Of a stretch of 64,000 nucleotides of DNA, positions 35,653 to 43,975 are shown in pieces (the first letter of the stretch is position 1; every line of letters starts with the position of its first letter). This stretch comes from an uncultured Bacteroidales bacterium (lineage in GTDB: Bacteria > Bacteroidota > Bacteroidia > Bacteroidales > P3), in NCBI GenBank assembly GCA_944321735.1, contig CALUMK010000001.1, positions 124,001-188,000 on the forward strand, read 5' to 3'. A program made the position numbers and the translations under genes. The notes beneath the pieces were generated by a model. That model had not been told where the DNA came from and did not search any database. It saw only the letters and a list, made by a program, of their open reading frames with translations.

Positions 35653-37395
35653 ATGGTGGAATTGTACATTGTGCAGGGCATTCTGGATTGGCTCGCGTCC
35701 TTGCTTGACGCTGTTTTTTCCTTTTTCCATTGGATAGGAGACTGGTGCGGCGTGCTGGTGGACACCTTGGCCGTCATTGTCGCGCTTTACGTGTTCATTA
35801 TCTATGCCTACATCCCGGTGGTCCGTCCTTTGCGCAAGATTCTGGCCCGGCAAGGATTGAGCTTCCGCGAGGCTTCGCTGATTGCATGGAAATGCCGTTC
35901 CAACACCTCGCTCTATATGCGCTTTTATCTGGAAATGGCCATCATCCAGAACCGGGGAGAAGCCTGGGCATCCTCCGATTGGAAAAATCTCCGGAAAGCG
36001 TTTTCCAAGAAGCTGAGGAAATACCGGGAGCTGGAAAGCCAAGGCAAGGATGCCGAATTCCTAGTCAGCAAGGACAACTGTTCCCATATCCTGAGCGAGA
36101 ATTTCAAGGATTTAGTCAAGGCTTATTTCGATTTGTTCGACCCGGATTCGGCCGAAAACCGCAAGAGTTTCTTCCATCGCCGTTTCTTGCGGAGAATCAG
36201 CGATGCCACGCCCGATCGTTTCCGCTCCGTCTTGGAAGTCAAGAACGGTTATATGGCGCCTATTTCCCGGATCGTGGGATTGAACGACCGTTACGAGCAG
36301 AACTGGCAGGCCATCATGGAGAACTACCGACGCACGCTTTCCAAGCTGCCGGAACGTCCGGAGCGGGATCCCGGAAAAGAATACCGTTGGGCGCAGGCCT
36401 TGGGCTTTACTTATACTTGGCTGATGTGGGGGCCGAGCTTGCAGACCTGGATTCCTTCGGAGAAAAGCGAGGCCGGCACGTATTCCTTGGGTATTTACGG
36501 CTGCGGGGACGAAGCCAACAGCTTGTATGTCCTGTTCAAAGAGCCTATACGCCAGGTATTGCGGAAACAAGGTGACTTCTGCCTGCCCTGCACCGTGCGA
36601 GGCCGCATTTGCAATCCGGTTTGGTACATGGATCATTGCAAGGGCGATTTCGATGCCCGGGCCTTGCCTTTCGCCGAGAGGGTCGCTGGAGCTTACCGCT
36701 ACCAGACCTCCTTTGACTATTTGCTTGAATTGGAAGAGTTGCAGCCGGAAAAACCGGTCGAGAACGGAACTTCGGACGCCCATTATTTCACCGGTTATGT
36801 CTGGGCCATGTTCCTGCATTCGGACAACGGGCATCCTGAATTTTCATTGGCCGACACGGTGGTCTTTTTCGAACATGCCAACCTGGCCTACAAGGAAAAG
36901 TCGGAGATGGAGTACATCCATGCCTGCCTGACGGAGAAGATTGCCCGCTACCTTTCCCATGCTCGTCCCGGCAAATACCATTTCTGCTGCGCGATGAATC
37001 AGGATACGGAAGATTATATCCGGCAGCATCTGGAAGAAAAAGGCCTGTCCAATATAGAATGGGGCGGCGTGCCCGGCTTGGATGCGGCTCGTCTGTTGGA
37101 GAACATCGATTCCCATTTCAGCATCCGGCGTTGGGAAGAAATAGACAAGACTTCTTATGCCGATGTGGTGCGGCTTTGCGCCGAGTTTCAAGACGAAAAA
37201 CGGCTTACCGAACTGTTCCATCTGCTGGCAAAAGAGGATGTCCGGGTAGTCGGGGCTCGGAACGACCATGGCGAGCTGGAAGCTGCCGGCATTCATGCCG
37301 GAAAAACCGGCGGGGAAAATGATTTCGATATGTTCATCTGCAAGCCGTCCTCGGAAATACGGGAAGAGGATGTGGCGCGGCATTTCGGGCTTTAG
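35653..37395 (+). CDS. orphan membrane-anchored protein of unknown function
   Basis: 580 residues from the ATG at 35653. The frame opens at 35575, but that position lies inside the promoter; 35590 is a weaker alternative. One or two N-terminal membrane segments ('VLVDTLAVIVALYVFIIYAY', about residues 32-52) precede a large soluble part. This part has a basic helical region (about 90-130), many aromatic residues and short Cys-containing segments ('GDFCLPCTVRGRICNPVWYM'). No catalytic motif or family was recognised. It is monocistronic between two GNAT genes. A related 'hypothetical protein' in Bacteroidales seems likely but cannot be confirmed here. Confidence 0.75.
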   Translation: MVELYIVQGILDWLASLLDAVFSFFHWIGDWCGVLVDTLAVIVALYVFIIYAYIPVVRPLRKILARQGLSFREASLIAWKCRSNTSLYMRFYLEMAIIQNRGEAWASSDWKNLRKAFSKKLRKYRELESQGKDAEFLVSKDNCSHILSENFKDLVKAYFDLFDPDSAENRKSFFHRRFLRRISDATPDRFRSVLEVKNGYMAPISRIVGLNDRYEQNWQAIMENYRRTLSKLPERPERDPGKEYRWAQALGFTYTWLMWGPSLQTWIPSEKSEAGTYSLGIYGCGDEANSLYVLFKEPIRQVLRKQGDFCLPCTVRGRICNPVWYMDHCKGDFDARALPFAERVAGAYRYQTSFDYLLELEELQPEKPVENGTSDAHYFTGYVWAMFLHSDNGHPEFSLADTVVFFEHANLAYKEKSEMEYIHACLTEKIARYLSHARPGKYHFCCAMNQDTEDYIRQHLEEKGLSNIEWGGVPGLDAARLLENIDSHFSIRRWEEIDKTSYADVVRLCAEFQDEKRLTELFHLLAKEDVRVVGARNDHGELEAAGIHAGKTGGENDFDMFICKPSSEIREEDVARHFGL

Positions 37396-37481
37396 CGTTT
37401 TTTTCAAGCCCAGAGTCCGTCCCTACGAGGAGAACCTTTTGCCGTAGGACGGCATCTGGTATCGCTTCAGGAGGCTCTACA

Positions 37482-38300
37482 CTATCCCTGCAAAGAGAAC
37501 CTTTTGCCCAGTTCCCGGTATTCTTTCAGCGAGCCGGTGACGGGAATGGAACCCGTTGCTTCGATTTTCCGGAGGATTTCCTCAGTCTGGGCATCGTGGC
37601 TGGTTCGGGCTTTGAATACCGCGATATAGAAGAAACGCCGCAAGTGCCCGCTCACGATGGCCGATGGGAAAAGCCGTTTGGAAGTCTTTACGTTCAGACT
37701 TAGGTTAGTGCAGGCCTTTCCTTGGGGCGAAAGTGGTGGTTGGACATACTCGGTGTCGAGCCTCCTGAAACCTTTCTTGTGCCACCAGATGAGCCGTTGG
37801 CAAGGGTCGAGGCCGGCGGCTTCCGCGTCCCGGCGGTATTCTTCCGGACTCATGCGCTCGGGTGCGTTCTGTTCGCAGAAAACATGAAGAGGGTAATTCA
37901 GAGGGAATCCTTGGCTGGCGACCCAACGGCGGGCTTCCGATTCTATATGTTGCAGCAGGCTTGATCCGATGCCGTTTTGCCGACAGCGGGCATCGGTGAA
38001 GATATAGGTGATATGGATGGTGGCGCAGGCTTGCTCGGGCAGGATGAAGACATTGAAGTCGGCTCCTCCGGCCAAGCGGCCTTCGGGGGTCCGGGCCGAA
38101 AGCCAGATTTCCTGGAACGGGCCGTATTTCTGCGTCAAGTCGGGGTTTCCGTTCAATGCCATGCTGGCGCAAAGGCCGTCGAAGCTTTCGGTTTCCTCTT
38201 CCAAGGTGAAAATCCGGCGGTACAAGTCGTAGATTTGGCGGAACTCTTCCGTATCCGTGTCATGCACGCTTTGTATCTTTATGGTTTGGACCAAATCCAT
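37482..38300 (-). CDS. GNAT-family N-acetyltransferase with long C-terminal extension
   Basis: 272 residues from the ATG at 38300; the open frame runs on upstream but through tandem repeats and the promoter. The GNAT core includes 'HITYIFTDARCRQNGIGSSL' (motif A, R-Q-N-G-I-G) and 'WWHKKGFRRLDTEYVQPPLS' (motif B). About 90 residues with no known domain follow. Substrate unknown. The gene has a perfect promoter about 170 bases upstream, and three 20-bp repeats lie in the intervening leader, so control at the leader is possible. Confidence 0.8.
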   Translation of the reverse strand: MDLVQTIKIQSVHDTDTEEFRQIYDLYRRIFTLEEETESFDGLCASMALNGNPDLTQKYGPFQEIWLSARTPEGRLAGGADFNVFILPEQACATIHITYIFTDARCRQNGIGSSLLQHIESEARRWVASQGFPLNYPLHVFCEQNAPERMSPEEYRRDAEAAGLDPCQRLIWWHKKGFRRLDTEYVQPPLSPQGKACTNLSLNVKTSKRLFPSAIVSGHLRRFFYIAVFKARTSHDAQTEEILRKIEATGSIPVTGSLKEYRELGKRFSLQG

Positions 38301-38320
38301 GGCGCTTGTTTTAGTCGGTT

Positions 38321-38380
38321 GTTTTGCGATACGGTCACTGTTTCTGCGATACGGTCGCTGCTTCTGCGATACGGTCGCTG
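38321..38380. repeat. three tandem 20-bp repeats in a GNAT gene leader
   Basis: Units at 38321-38340, 38341-38360 and 38361-38380 share tgcgatacggtcrctg. The core GCGA-N5-TCGC is a short dyad. They lie between the promoter (38472-38503) and the start codon (38300), thus in the 5' leader. They could be an operator, an RNA element or only a slippage product. Confidence 0.65.
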
Positions 38381-38471
38381 CTGCCAAGAGAACCGTTTGC
38401 AATGGGAAAGCAATGGCGGCAGCCTTGGCGTGCGTGTGCCTGTGGCTATCGCATGGGAGGATATTGGCAAG

Positions 38472-38503
38472 CAAAGGTAGCCGCCTTGGGTTAAAATCGC
38501 AAA
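38472..38503 (-). promoter_or_regulatory. promoter of the second GNAT gene
   Basis: On the minus strand TTTG (38503-38500), a 20-base spacer and TAccTTTG (38479-38472): full consensus. Start near 38466 gives a leader of about 165 bases. Confidence 0.65.
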
Positions 38504-38724
38504 TGAATCGGTTTTGAACGCCTGTGCCAGAGCATAGTATTTGTTCATGGAATTTTATCATTCCCATTGCCCGGCATGTTAGAATATTGTGTAATTTGGA
38601 TGCCGGATTGGAATGGGGGTAGCTATTGTTAATTTACTGAAAACAATGTTTTTATGATGGTTTGCCGAAAATACCTTGCGAGGAGGGCAAAGGGTGGCTG
38701 CTGGATCGAAATATAATTAGGAAA

Positions 38725-39684
38725 ATGCGGACGGAATCATTCTTTCATCGTTGTGCGGGCTGCCTGTCGGCCCTTGCTTTGTTGTCATTCGGATTGAATG
38801 CCCAGGAACTGCGTTTGGAGCCGCTTCCGTACGGGGATTTCGAGAATTGGCTGGTTAGGGAAATCAAGGAATCGGCAGTGGTGGGAGGGGATATGAAAAA
38901 GGTCTATGCGGTGGCCGGAAACGACACGATCATAGGAAATGTCCCCTATGAAAATGCGGATTCCCCTTGGGGGTCGTCGAATGTCTATGCCCGGGTGGCC
39001 GGTGTGACCAAGGTCAACAACAATGTCTATCCGGAGACGCATGGGGAAGGGCGTTGCGCCTTGCTGCGGACGGAGAAGATGAGTTTCCGCGTCATGGGGA
39101 TGCTGAAGATGAATGTCCTGACTGCCGGCGCGTTGTATCTGGGGCGGATGAAAGAACCCGTGGAGAGTTTGAAATCTACTTACGCGATGGTCGATATGGG
39201 AATCCCTTTCAAAGGAAGGCCGTCCTGCTTGGTGTTCGACTATGCGGCCAAGATAGGCAATTCCGGCCAGTTGCAATATTGCCCCGGGCGCAAGGAAGAG
39301 TTTTACGAGGGTTACGACAAGGCGCAAGTCTTTATCCTGCTGCAAAGGCGTTGGGAAGAGGACGGCCATGTCTATGCCGAGCGGGTCGCTACCGGGGAGC
39401 TTTTGATAGGGGAGAGCACGGACTGGAAGGATGGCTTCCGCCTGGATCTGGAGTACGGCTTGCCTTCCGATACCCTTTGTCTTTCATCCAGCTGCCGTTT
39501 GAGCGACATTTATTATACGCTTAATTCCGCAGGGAAGCATGTGCCTATCGAGGAAGTGGCTTGGGCTTCGCCCGATGCCGAACCGACCCATTTGGTGGTG
39601 TTCATCAGTTCGGGCTGCCTGGGGGCCTATCGGGGCGAAGAGGGGAACGAGCTCCGGATAGACAATATTTATTTGGGGTATTAG
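38725..39684 (+). CDS. exported PCMD-domain-like protein
   Basis: 319 residues from the ATG at 38725 ('MRTESFFHRCAGCLSALALL'), chosen because it begins a signal peptide ending 'GLNAQ'. The mature protein starts 'LRLEPLPYGDFENWLVRE', and 'NNVYPETHGEGRCALLRTEK', 'GIPFKGRPSCLVFDYAAKIG', 'LVVFISSGCLGAYRGEEGNE', 'LRIDNIYLGY' follow. This order is typical of the Bacteroidota putative carbohydrate metabolism domain (PCMD), a lectin-like jelly roll. It is inferred to bind glycan in the periplasm or on the surface. It has no neighbouring SusC/D pair. Confidence 0.7.
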   Translation: MRTESFFHRCAGCLSALALLSFGLNAQELRLEPLPYGDFENWLVREIKESAVVGGDMKKVYAVAGNDTIIGNVPYENADSPWGSSNVYARVAGVTKVNNNVYPETHGEGRCALLRTEKMSFRVMGMLKMNVLTAGALYLGRMKEPVESLKSTYAMVDMGIPFKGRPSCLVFDYAAKIGNSGQLQYCPGRKEEFYEGYDKAQVFILLQRRWEEDGHVYAERVATGELLIGESTDWKDGFRLDLEYGLPSDTLCLSSSCRLSDIYYTLNSAGKHVPIEEVAWASPDAEPTHLVVFISSGCLGAYRGEEGNELRIDNIYLGY

Positions 39685-39879
39685 GCGGTGTGTTCCGTTT
39701 GCGGGGAATGTGCTGCCATCGGGTCTGTTGAATTTTCGCTGATAGGCATTGGGCAGTGTCGCGTTTGCGTTCCTGCTTATTGTCAACATTGTATTGTGAA
39801 TTATTCGGGGAAGGATGCCGTCTCTCCGCCTGTCAAATCTTGTATCTTCGCGATGTTTAACCGAAAATCAGAATAATCT

Positions 39880-40575
39880 ATGCTTTTACAGATTGCTCCG
39901 GCCGTGGATACGGCTGCTGTCATGGATATGGCTGCCGCCGTGGTCCAGACCAAGGAAAAGATACCCATCATGGATTTGGCCATCAAGGGCGGATGGATCA
40001 TGATTCCCATCGTCCTTCTGCTGCTGGTTTCCATTTACGTGTTCGTGGAACGCTGGATCGTGATATCCAAGGCATCCAAGAACGAAACCGGTCTGATGTA
40101 TTCCATCCGGGATTATATCCTCGACGGGCGTTTGGATTCGGCCAAGACTTTGTGCTGCAATACGGATACGCCTACCGCCCATATCATCGAGAAAGGAATC
40201 GACCGGGTGGGGAAACCGATAGAGAATATCAAGTCTGCGATGGAAGATGCCGGGAACCTGGAAGTGGCCAAGCTGGAAAGACGGATCAGCTGGCTATCGA
40301 CCACCGCAGGGGCGGCACCGATGTTGGGATTCCTCGGGACGGTGACCGGGATGGTCCGGGTTTTCTTCGATATGGCATCCAAAGGCAACAATATCGAGGT
40401 GGGCACGCTGGCCGATGGGATGTACCAGGCTATGGTGACTACGGTGGCGGGTCTGATTGTGGGGATTATCGCCTATATCTGCTACAATTTCATTGTGGCG
40501 CGTATCAATCAGGCGACCCATGTGTTCGAAAGCCGGTCGGCGGAGTTTATGGATTTGTTGAACGAGCCCGAATAA
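39880..40575 (+). CDS. exbB: MotA/TolQ/ExbB proton channel family protein
   Basis: 231 residues with three membrane segments: about 38-58 ('GWIMIPIVLLLLVSIYVFVE'), 142-165 ('TTAGAAPMLGFLGTVTGMVR' region) and 185-210 ('QAMVTTVAGLIVGIIAYICY'). The conserved proline/glycine-rich second helix and the long cytoplasmic loop with 'LEVAKLERRISWLST' fit ExbB/TolQ. With ExbD it forms the proton-driven motor that powers TonB. It heads an operon exbB-exbD-tonB, and a -7 like element TAtcTTCG lies at 39843-39850. Confidence 0.92.
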   Translation: MLLQIAPAVDTAAVMDMAAAVVQTKEKIPIMDLAIKGGWIMIPIVLLLLVSIYVFVERWIVISKASKNETGLMYSIRDYILDGRLDSAKTLCCNTDTPTAHIIEKGIDRVGKPIENIKSAMEDAGNLEVAKLERRISWLSTTAGAAPMLGFLGTVTGMVRVFFDMASKGNNIEVGTLADGMYQAMVTTVAGLIVGIIAYICYNFIVARINQATHVFESRSAEFMDLLNEPE

Positions 40576-40587
40576 ATTCAACTGGAA

Positions 40588-41001
40588 ATGGCCTTAAAGA
40601 CAAGATACAAGCCGGATTTGAACTTCAGCTCGGCCTCGATGTCCGACTTGGTGTTCCTCTTGCTGATATTTTTCATCCTGCTCTCGACGATGGTGAGCCC
40701 GAACGCAATCAAATTGCTTTTGCCCAACAGCAACAGCAAGACGATGGCCAAGCAGAACTTCACGATTTACATTAATGCCCAATACCAGTATTTCGTGGAG
40801 CAGACCCTGGTGGACGCGCCGGGCTTGGAATCGGCTATCAACCGTCTGGCGGCATCCAATCCGGAGGCGACCATCGTGTTGAGGATTGACCGTACCGTGC
40901 CGGTGCAGTATTTGGTGAGGGTCATGGATGCGGTCAACACGGTCAATGAGCAGACCGGTTACAAGCTCAAGACCATATTGGCGACCGCTCCCAATGAATA
41001 G
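40588..41001 (+). CDS. exbD: ExbD/TolR biopolymer transport protein
   Basis: 137 residues. One N-terminal membrane helix carries the key acidic residue, 'SMSDLVFLLLIFFILLSTMV' (Asp near residue 16), which carries protons in ExbD/TolR. The periplasmic part 'IVLRIDRTVPVQYLVRVMDA' is the usual C-terminal fold. The gene lies 12 bases after exbB and about 80 before tonB, forming the TonB energising complex in the inner membrane. Confidence 0.92.
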   Translation: MALKTRYKPDLNFSSASMSDLVFLLLIFFILLSTMVSPNAIKLLLPNSNSKTMAKQNFTIYINAQYQYFVEQTLVDAPGLESAINRLAASNPEATIVLRIDRTVPVQYLVRVMDAVNTVNEQTGYKLKTILATAPNE

Positions 41002-41078
41002 AGCGGCATCTTGCCCGTTCTGATGCTTCTCGGGAGGATTTCAGCTCTTTTTGTCGAGGTTTAAGACGGGGTGTTTCG

Positions 41079-41903
41079 ATGGATAAACCAATGGATAAGA
41101 AACAAGAAAGACATACGGACAGGAAAGCGGACTGGATTGCGTTGGCTGCCACGCTCGGGGTATCGGGAGTGGTGGTCTGCCTGTTGCTGTTCTGCGGGCT
41201 TTACCGGCCTTTTCCGCCGCCTCCTGAATATGGCGTGGAGGTGAACCTGGGTTATTCCGAGTTCGGCATGGGCGATGTGCAGGCTTTCGAGCCGGAAGCG
41301 TCCCCGATGCCGGAGGAAACCGTGGCGGCGGAGAGCGCGGAAGAAGAAGCCGTGATGGAGACTTCGGACGAGGAAGCTCCAGCTTTGGCAGAGACCAAGC
41401 CGGAGGAGAAAAAGGAGGAGAAAGCCGAACCGGAGAAAGTGCCGGAAAAACCGGAGGTGAAGCCGGAGAAGGCCAAAGAACCGGAACTGAACCCGATGGC
41501 TCTGTATCCGGGCAAGCGCAAGGGCAAGGAGGAGTCTTCTCAAGGGGAGACGCAGCAGGCGGGCGACCAAGGGAAGCCGGAAGGGGATGTGCATGCGCAA
41601 GGCTATGAAGGATCCGGCGGTTCGGGCGGCATTTCGTTCTCCTTGAACGGAAGGACGTTGATGTCGTTGGTAAAGCCTTCTTACGACTCGGATGAAGAAG
41701 GGGTTGTGGTGGTACGGATCTGGGTGAACCGGGACGGTCTGGTGACCCGGGTGCAGGCAGGGGTGAAAGGAACCACGACGATGGACCAGCTCCTTTGGAA
41801 GACGGCGGCCGAAGCGGCCATGAAGTCGAGGTTCGTGCCCAAGGAATTTGCGCCGGAAGAACAGGTGGGTACCATCAGCTACCGCTTTGTGCGAGGGATG
41901 TAA
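41079..41903 (+). CDS. TonB-like energy transducer
   Basis: 274 residues. One N-terminal membrane helix (about 22-44) is followed by a long Glu/Pro/Lys-rich periplasmic spanner (about 80-150, 'KPEEKKEEKAEPEKVPEKPE'). A Gly/Ser hinge then leads to a C-terminal domain with 'GVVVVRIWVNRDGLVTRVQA' and 'AAMKSRFVPKEF', the TonB C-terminal alpha/beta fold. It would transmit ExbBD energy to outer membrane transporters. The acidic bias of the spanner (Glu rather than Lys-Pro) is somewhat unusual. Operon with exbBD upstream and a metallophosphoesterase downstream. Confidence 0.9.
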   Translation: MDKPMDKKQERHTDRKADWIALAATLGVSGVVVCLLLFCGLYRPFPPPPEYGVEVNLGYSEFGMGDVQAFEPEASPMPEETVAAESAEEEAVMETSDEEAPALAETKPEEKKEEKAEPEKVPEKPEVKPEKAKEPELNPMALYPGKRKGKEESSQGETQQAGDQGKPEGDVHAQGYEGSGGSGGISFSLNGRTLMSLVKPSYDSDEEGVVVVRIWVNRDGLVTRVQAGVKGTTTMDQLLWKTAAEAAMKSRFVPKEFAPEEQVGTISYRFVRGM

Positions 41904-41954
41904 AACGGTTGCTTGCTTTGGCGGGGATTTTGTGGGAACGATGCGTGTTTTGGG

Positions 41955-43517
41955 ATGGAAATGAAGAAAGATATCCGGAAATATGGAGTGCCTCTGTTGT
42001 ACGGGGCACTTTTTATTTATATGGTCTGGGTGATGGCCGACAGGATGCCGCTCTACGGTTATCTCCGGGTCGGCTTGGCGGTTCTTTTCTTTTTCGATTA
42101 TTTTGTCTGGAGGCTGTTCCGCCATAGTCCGGCCATGCAGGGGCGGGCTTGGGTTCGCAAGGGCTTGACCCTGTTCTATTTCTTGCCTTTTGTTTTGCTG
42201 GTCGTATTCTGCGCGGCCTTGTCTTTTCGGGATCTTCAGGACTGGGCTCCTTTTTGGCGAACCTATCTGGCCGGTTCTGTCTTTGTGCTGTTGTCCACTC
42301 ATTTCTGCTACGGGGCGGTCTGGGCTTTTTTTTCAATTATGGCGTGGTTCCGTTCGGGGCGCTTGGCTCGATGCGGGAAGAACCGGGTTCTTAGCGGCTT
42401 GGGACGTGAGGGAGAACCGGATGGAAGGAGGCCTGAGGCGGTTCCAGTCCGTCTTGACAGGGAGAGGCCGGATGGAAAATTCCCATACCAGGCTGCCGGA
42501 TACGCCTCCTTTTTGTTACTTTTGCTTATTGTTTATGCTATGATTATATCGACTTTCAACCTCAGAATCGACAAGATAGACATGCGGCGGGAGAATCCGG
42601 ACCGTCCGGTGCCGGAAGGGCTGCGCGGGTATAAGATATTGCAGATTTCCGACTTGCATATAGGCAGTTTCACTTCGGCCCGTCAGGTGCGCAGCTTGGT
42701 CCGCCAGGCTTTGCTGACCCGGCCCGACATGATTGTCTTTACAGGCGATATGGTCAATTTCAGCACCTCGGAAATGACGCCTTTCATGTCGGACTTGGCG
42801 CACCTTCAAGCTCCCGACGGGGTTTATTGCGTGTTGGGAAACCACGATTACGGCAATTACGCCCAATGGCCGGACAAGAATGCCAAGTACGCCAATTTCC
42901 AGAAGATGCTGGATTATTACAAGCGTTTAGGCTGGGTTACGTTGAACAATGCTTCTGTCAAGATTGAACGGGGCGGGGACACGCTTTGGCTGATAGGGGT
43001 GGAAAACTGGGGAAAGGAGGGACGATTCCCGAAACGGGGAAATCTGAAGAAAGCCATGTTGCCGGAATCCGTGATTGAAGTCCGGCAGAGCTGGCGGCAG
43101 GCGGGGAAAGAGAAGGTCGAACCGTTGAATGTGCCGGGGAATGCTAAGGCAGATGCAGCTGTTTCGGCGGGCCTTTCTGTCGATCCGGGTGCTTTGGCTT
43201 CGAGCGGCAAGGCAGCGACCCGGAGTGGCGGGCAATACACGGTCTTGCTTTCGCACGACCCAACCCATTTCGATTCGGTGGTCTATCTGCGTTATCCCAA
43301 GATTGATTTGACCTTGTCCGGGCACACGCATGGAATGCAGGTGGGTTTCCGGATCAATGGCAAGGATTACAGTCCGGCCCGCTTCGCCTACGAGCATTTT
43401 TCCGGGATGTATATCATGGCTAACGGCCAAGCGCTTTATGTCAATACCGGTTGCGGTTTCAACGGGATTCCTTTCCGTATCGGGATGCGCCCGAACCTGA
43501 CATTGTTTTCTTTGTGA
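41955..43517 (+). CDS. membrane-anchored metallophosphoesterase
   Basis: 520 residues from ATG 41955 (41961 also possible). About four or five N-terminal membrane segments (residues 10-210) precede a calcineurin-like phosphoesterase domain with all metal motifs: 'LQISDLHIGSF' (DxH), 'VFTGDMVNF' (GD), 'VLGNHDYG' (GNHD), 'LLSHDPTHFDS' and 'LSGHTHGMQVGF' (GHTH). This is the YaeI/YkuE-type layout; known relatives hydrolyse UDP-diacylglucosamine or other phosphoesters at the membrane. Between GNHD and the late His there is an insert of about 90 residues rich in Ala, Lys and Glu. It probably shares a transcript with tonB, 51 bases upstream. Confidence 0.9.
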   Translation: MEMKKDIRKYGVPLLYGALFIYMVWVMADRMPLYGYLRVGLAVLFFFDYFVWRLFRHSPAMQGRAWVRKGLTLFYFLPFVLLVVFCAALSFRDLQDWAPFWRTYLAGSVFVLLSTHFCYGAVWAFFSIMAWFRSGRLARCGKNRVLSGLGREGEPDGRRPEAVPVRLDRERPDGKFPYQAAGYASFLLLLLIVYAMIISTFNLRIDKIDMRRENPDRPVPEGLRGYKILQISDLHIGSFTSARQVRSLVRQALLTRPDMIVFTGDMVNFSTSEMTPFMSDLAHLQAPDGVYCVLGNHDYGNYAQWPDKNAKYANFQKMLDYYKRLGWVTLNNASVKIERGGDTLWLIGVENWGKEGRFPKRGNLKKAMLPESVIEVRQSWRQAGKEKVEPLNVPGNAKADAAVSAGLSVDPGALASSGKAATRSGGQYTVLLSHDPTHFDSVVYLRYPKIDLTLSGHTHGMQVGFRINGKDYSPARFAYEHFSGMYIMANGQALYVNTGCGFNGIPFRIGMRPNLTLFSL

Positions 43518-43835
43518 CGTTTTTTCCTAGTGGATGGAATGCGGCAGTGTTTCTGCAAAAATGTTGATTGAGGATTCTTCCTTTTGTTTTTGATCCGTTT
43601 TTTCTACAGATGTTTGCTTTGGGGATAGATTGCAGGTTTCTAACCAAGAGACCTGCACAAGGAAGAAAGAATTAATTTAAAAATAAATAACAAAATGTAT
43701 ATCAATCAAATAAATATCCACATTTTTGTAAAAACGGGAAAATCTCACGTTAAAGGGCATTCTCACGGAAATCAGGCTTTAAAAAAAACTGCATATCAAA
43801 AAAAAATCAAACCCTGCAACGCCTTACTGACAAAC

Positions 43836-43870
43836 GGAAAAACGCCCTTACAGGCATTCCTGAGGGCGTT
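43836..43870 (-). terminator. terminator-like hairpin inside the candidate invertible segment
   Basis: aacgccct (43841-43848) pairs with agggcgtt (43863-43870), with an inner cagg/cctg stem. On the minus strand it is followed by TTTTT. It therefore acts leftward in the present orientation and would act rightward, toward the surface gene, if the segment were inverted. Confidence 0.6.
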
Positions 43871-43876
43871 GTGCTA

Positions 43877-43906
43877 TTTCCAATAAGATTATTTTGATTA
43901 TTTTTG
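43877..43906 (+). promoter_or_regulatory. promoter inside the invertible segment, pointing at the surface protein gene
   Basis: TAttTTTG at 43899-43906, with TTTC at 43877-43880 at an 18-base spacing as -33 element. Transcription would start at about 43912, right at the right-hand arm, 64 bases before the ATG. I found no matching promoter in the opposite direction within the segment. Confidence 0.65.
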
Positions 43907-43975
43907 CAAAAATGCAGGTCTCTTGGTTAGAAACCTGCGCGAATAAATTCAAGGTATAATTAAAATTTTATTGTC

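Larger units (their letters stand above)
43632..43938. repeat. 26-bp inverted repeat enclosing 255 bp: candidate invertible promoter segment
   Basis: The arm at 43632-43657 is the exact reverse complement of 43913-43938 (core tttctaaccaagagacc). Each arm is itself a near-palindrome: 9-bp half-sites gcaggtttc and gagacctgc, with one mismatch, around a 7-bp centre taaccaa, as in tyrosine-recombinase crossover sites. The segment carries a plus-strand promoter and a minus-strand terminator. No recombinase gene is in this window. Only this segment and no protein-coding gene fills 43518-43975. Confidence 0.8.

Noticed and set aside
43695..43886. 63-codon reading frame inside the candidate invertible segment
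   Set aside because: It is Lys- and A-rich with no family features, ends inside the terminator/promoter region and would be destroyed or moved by inversion; more likely chance.
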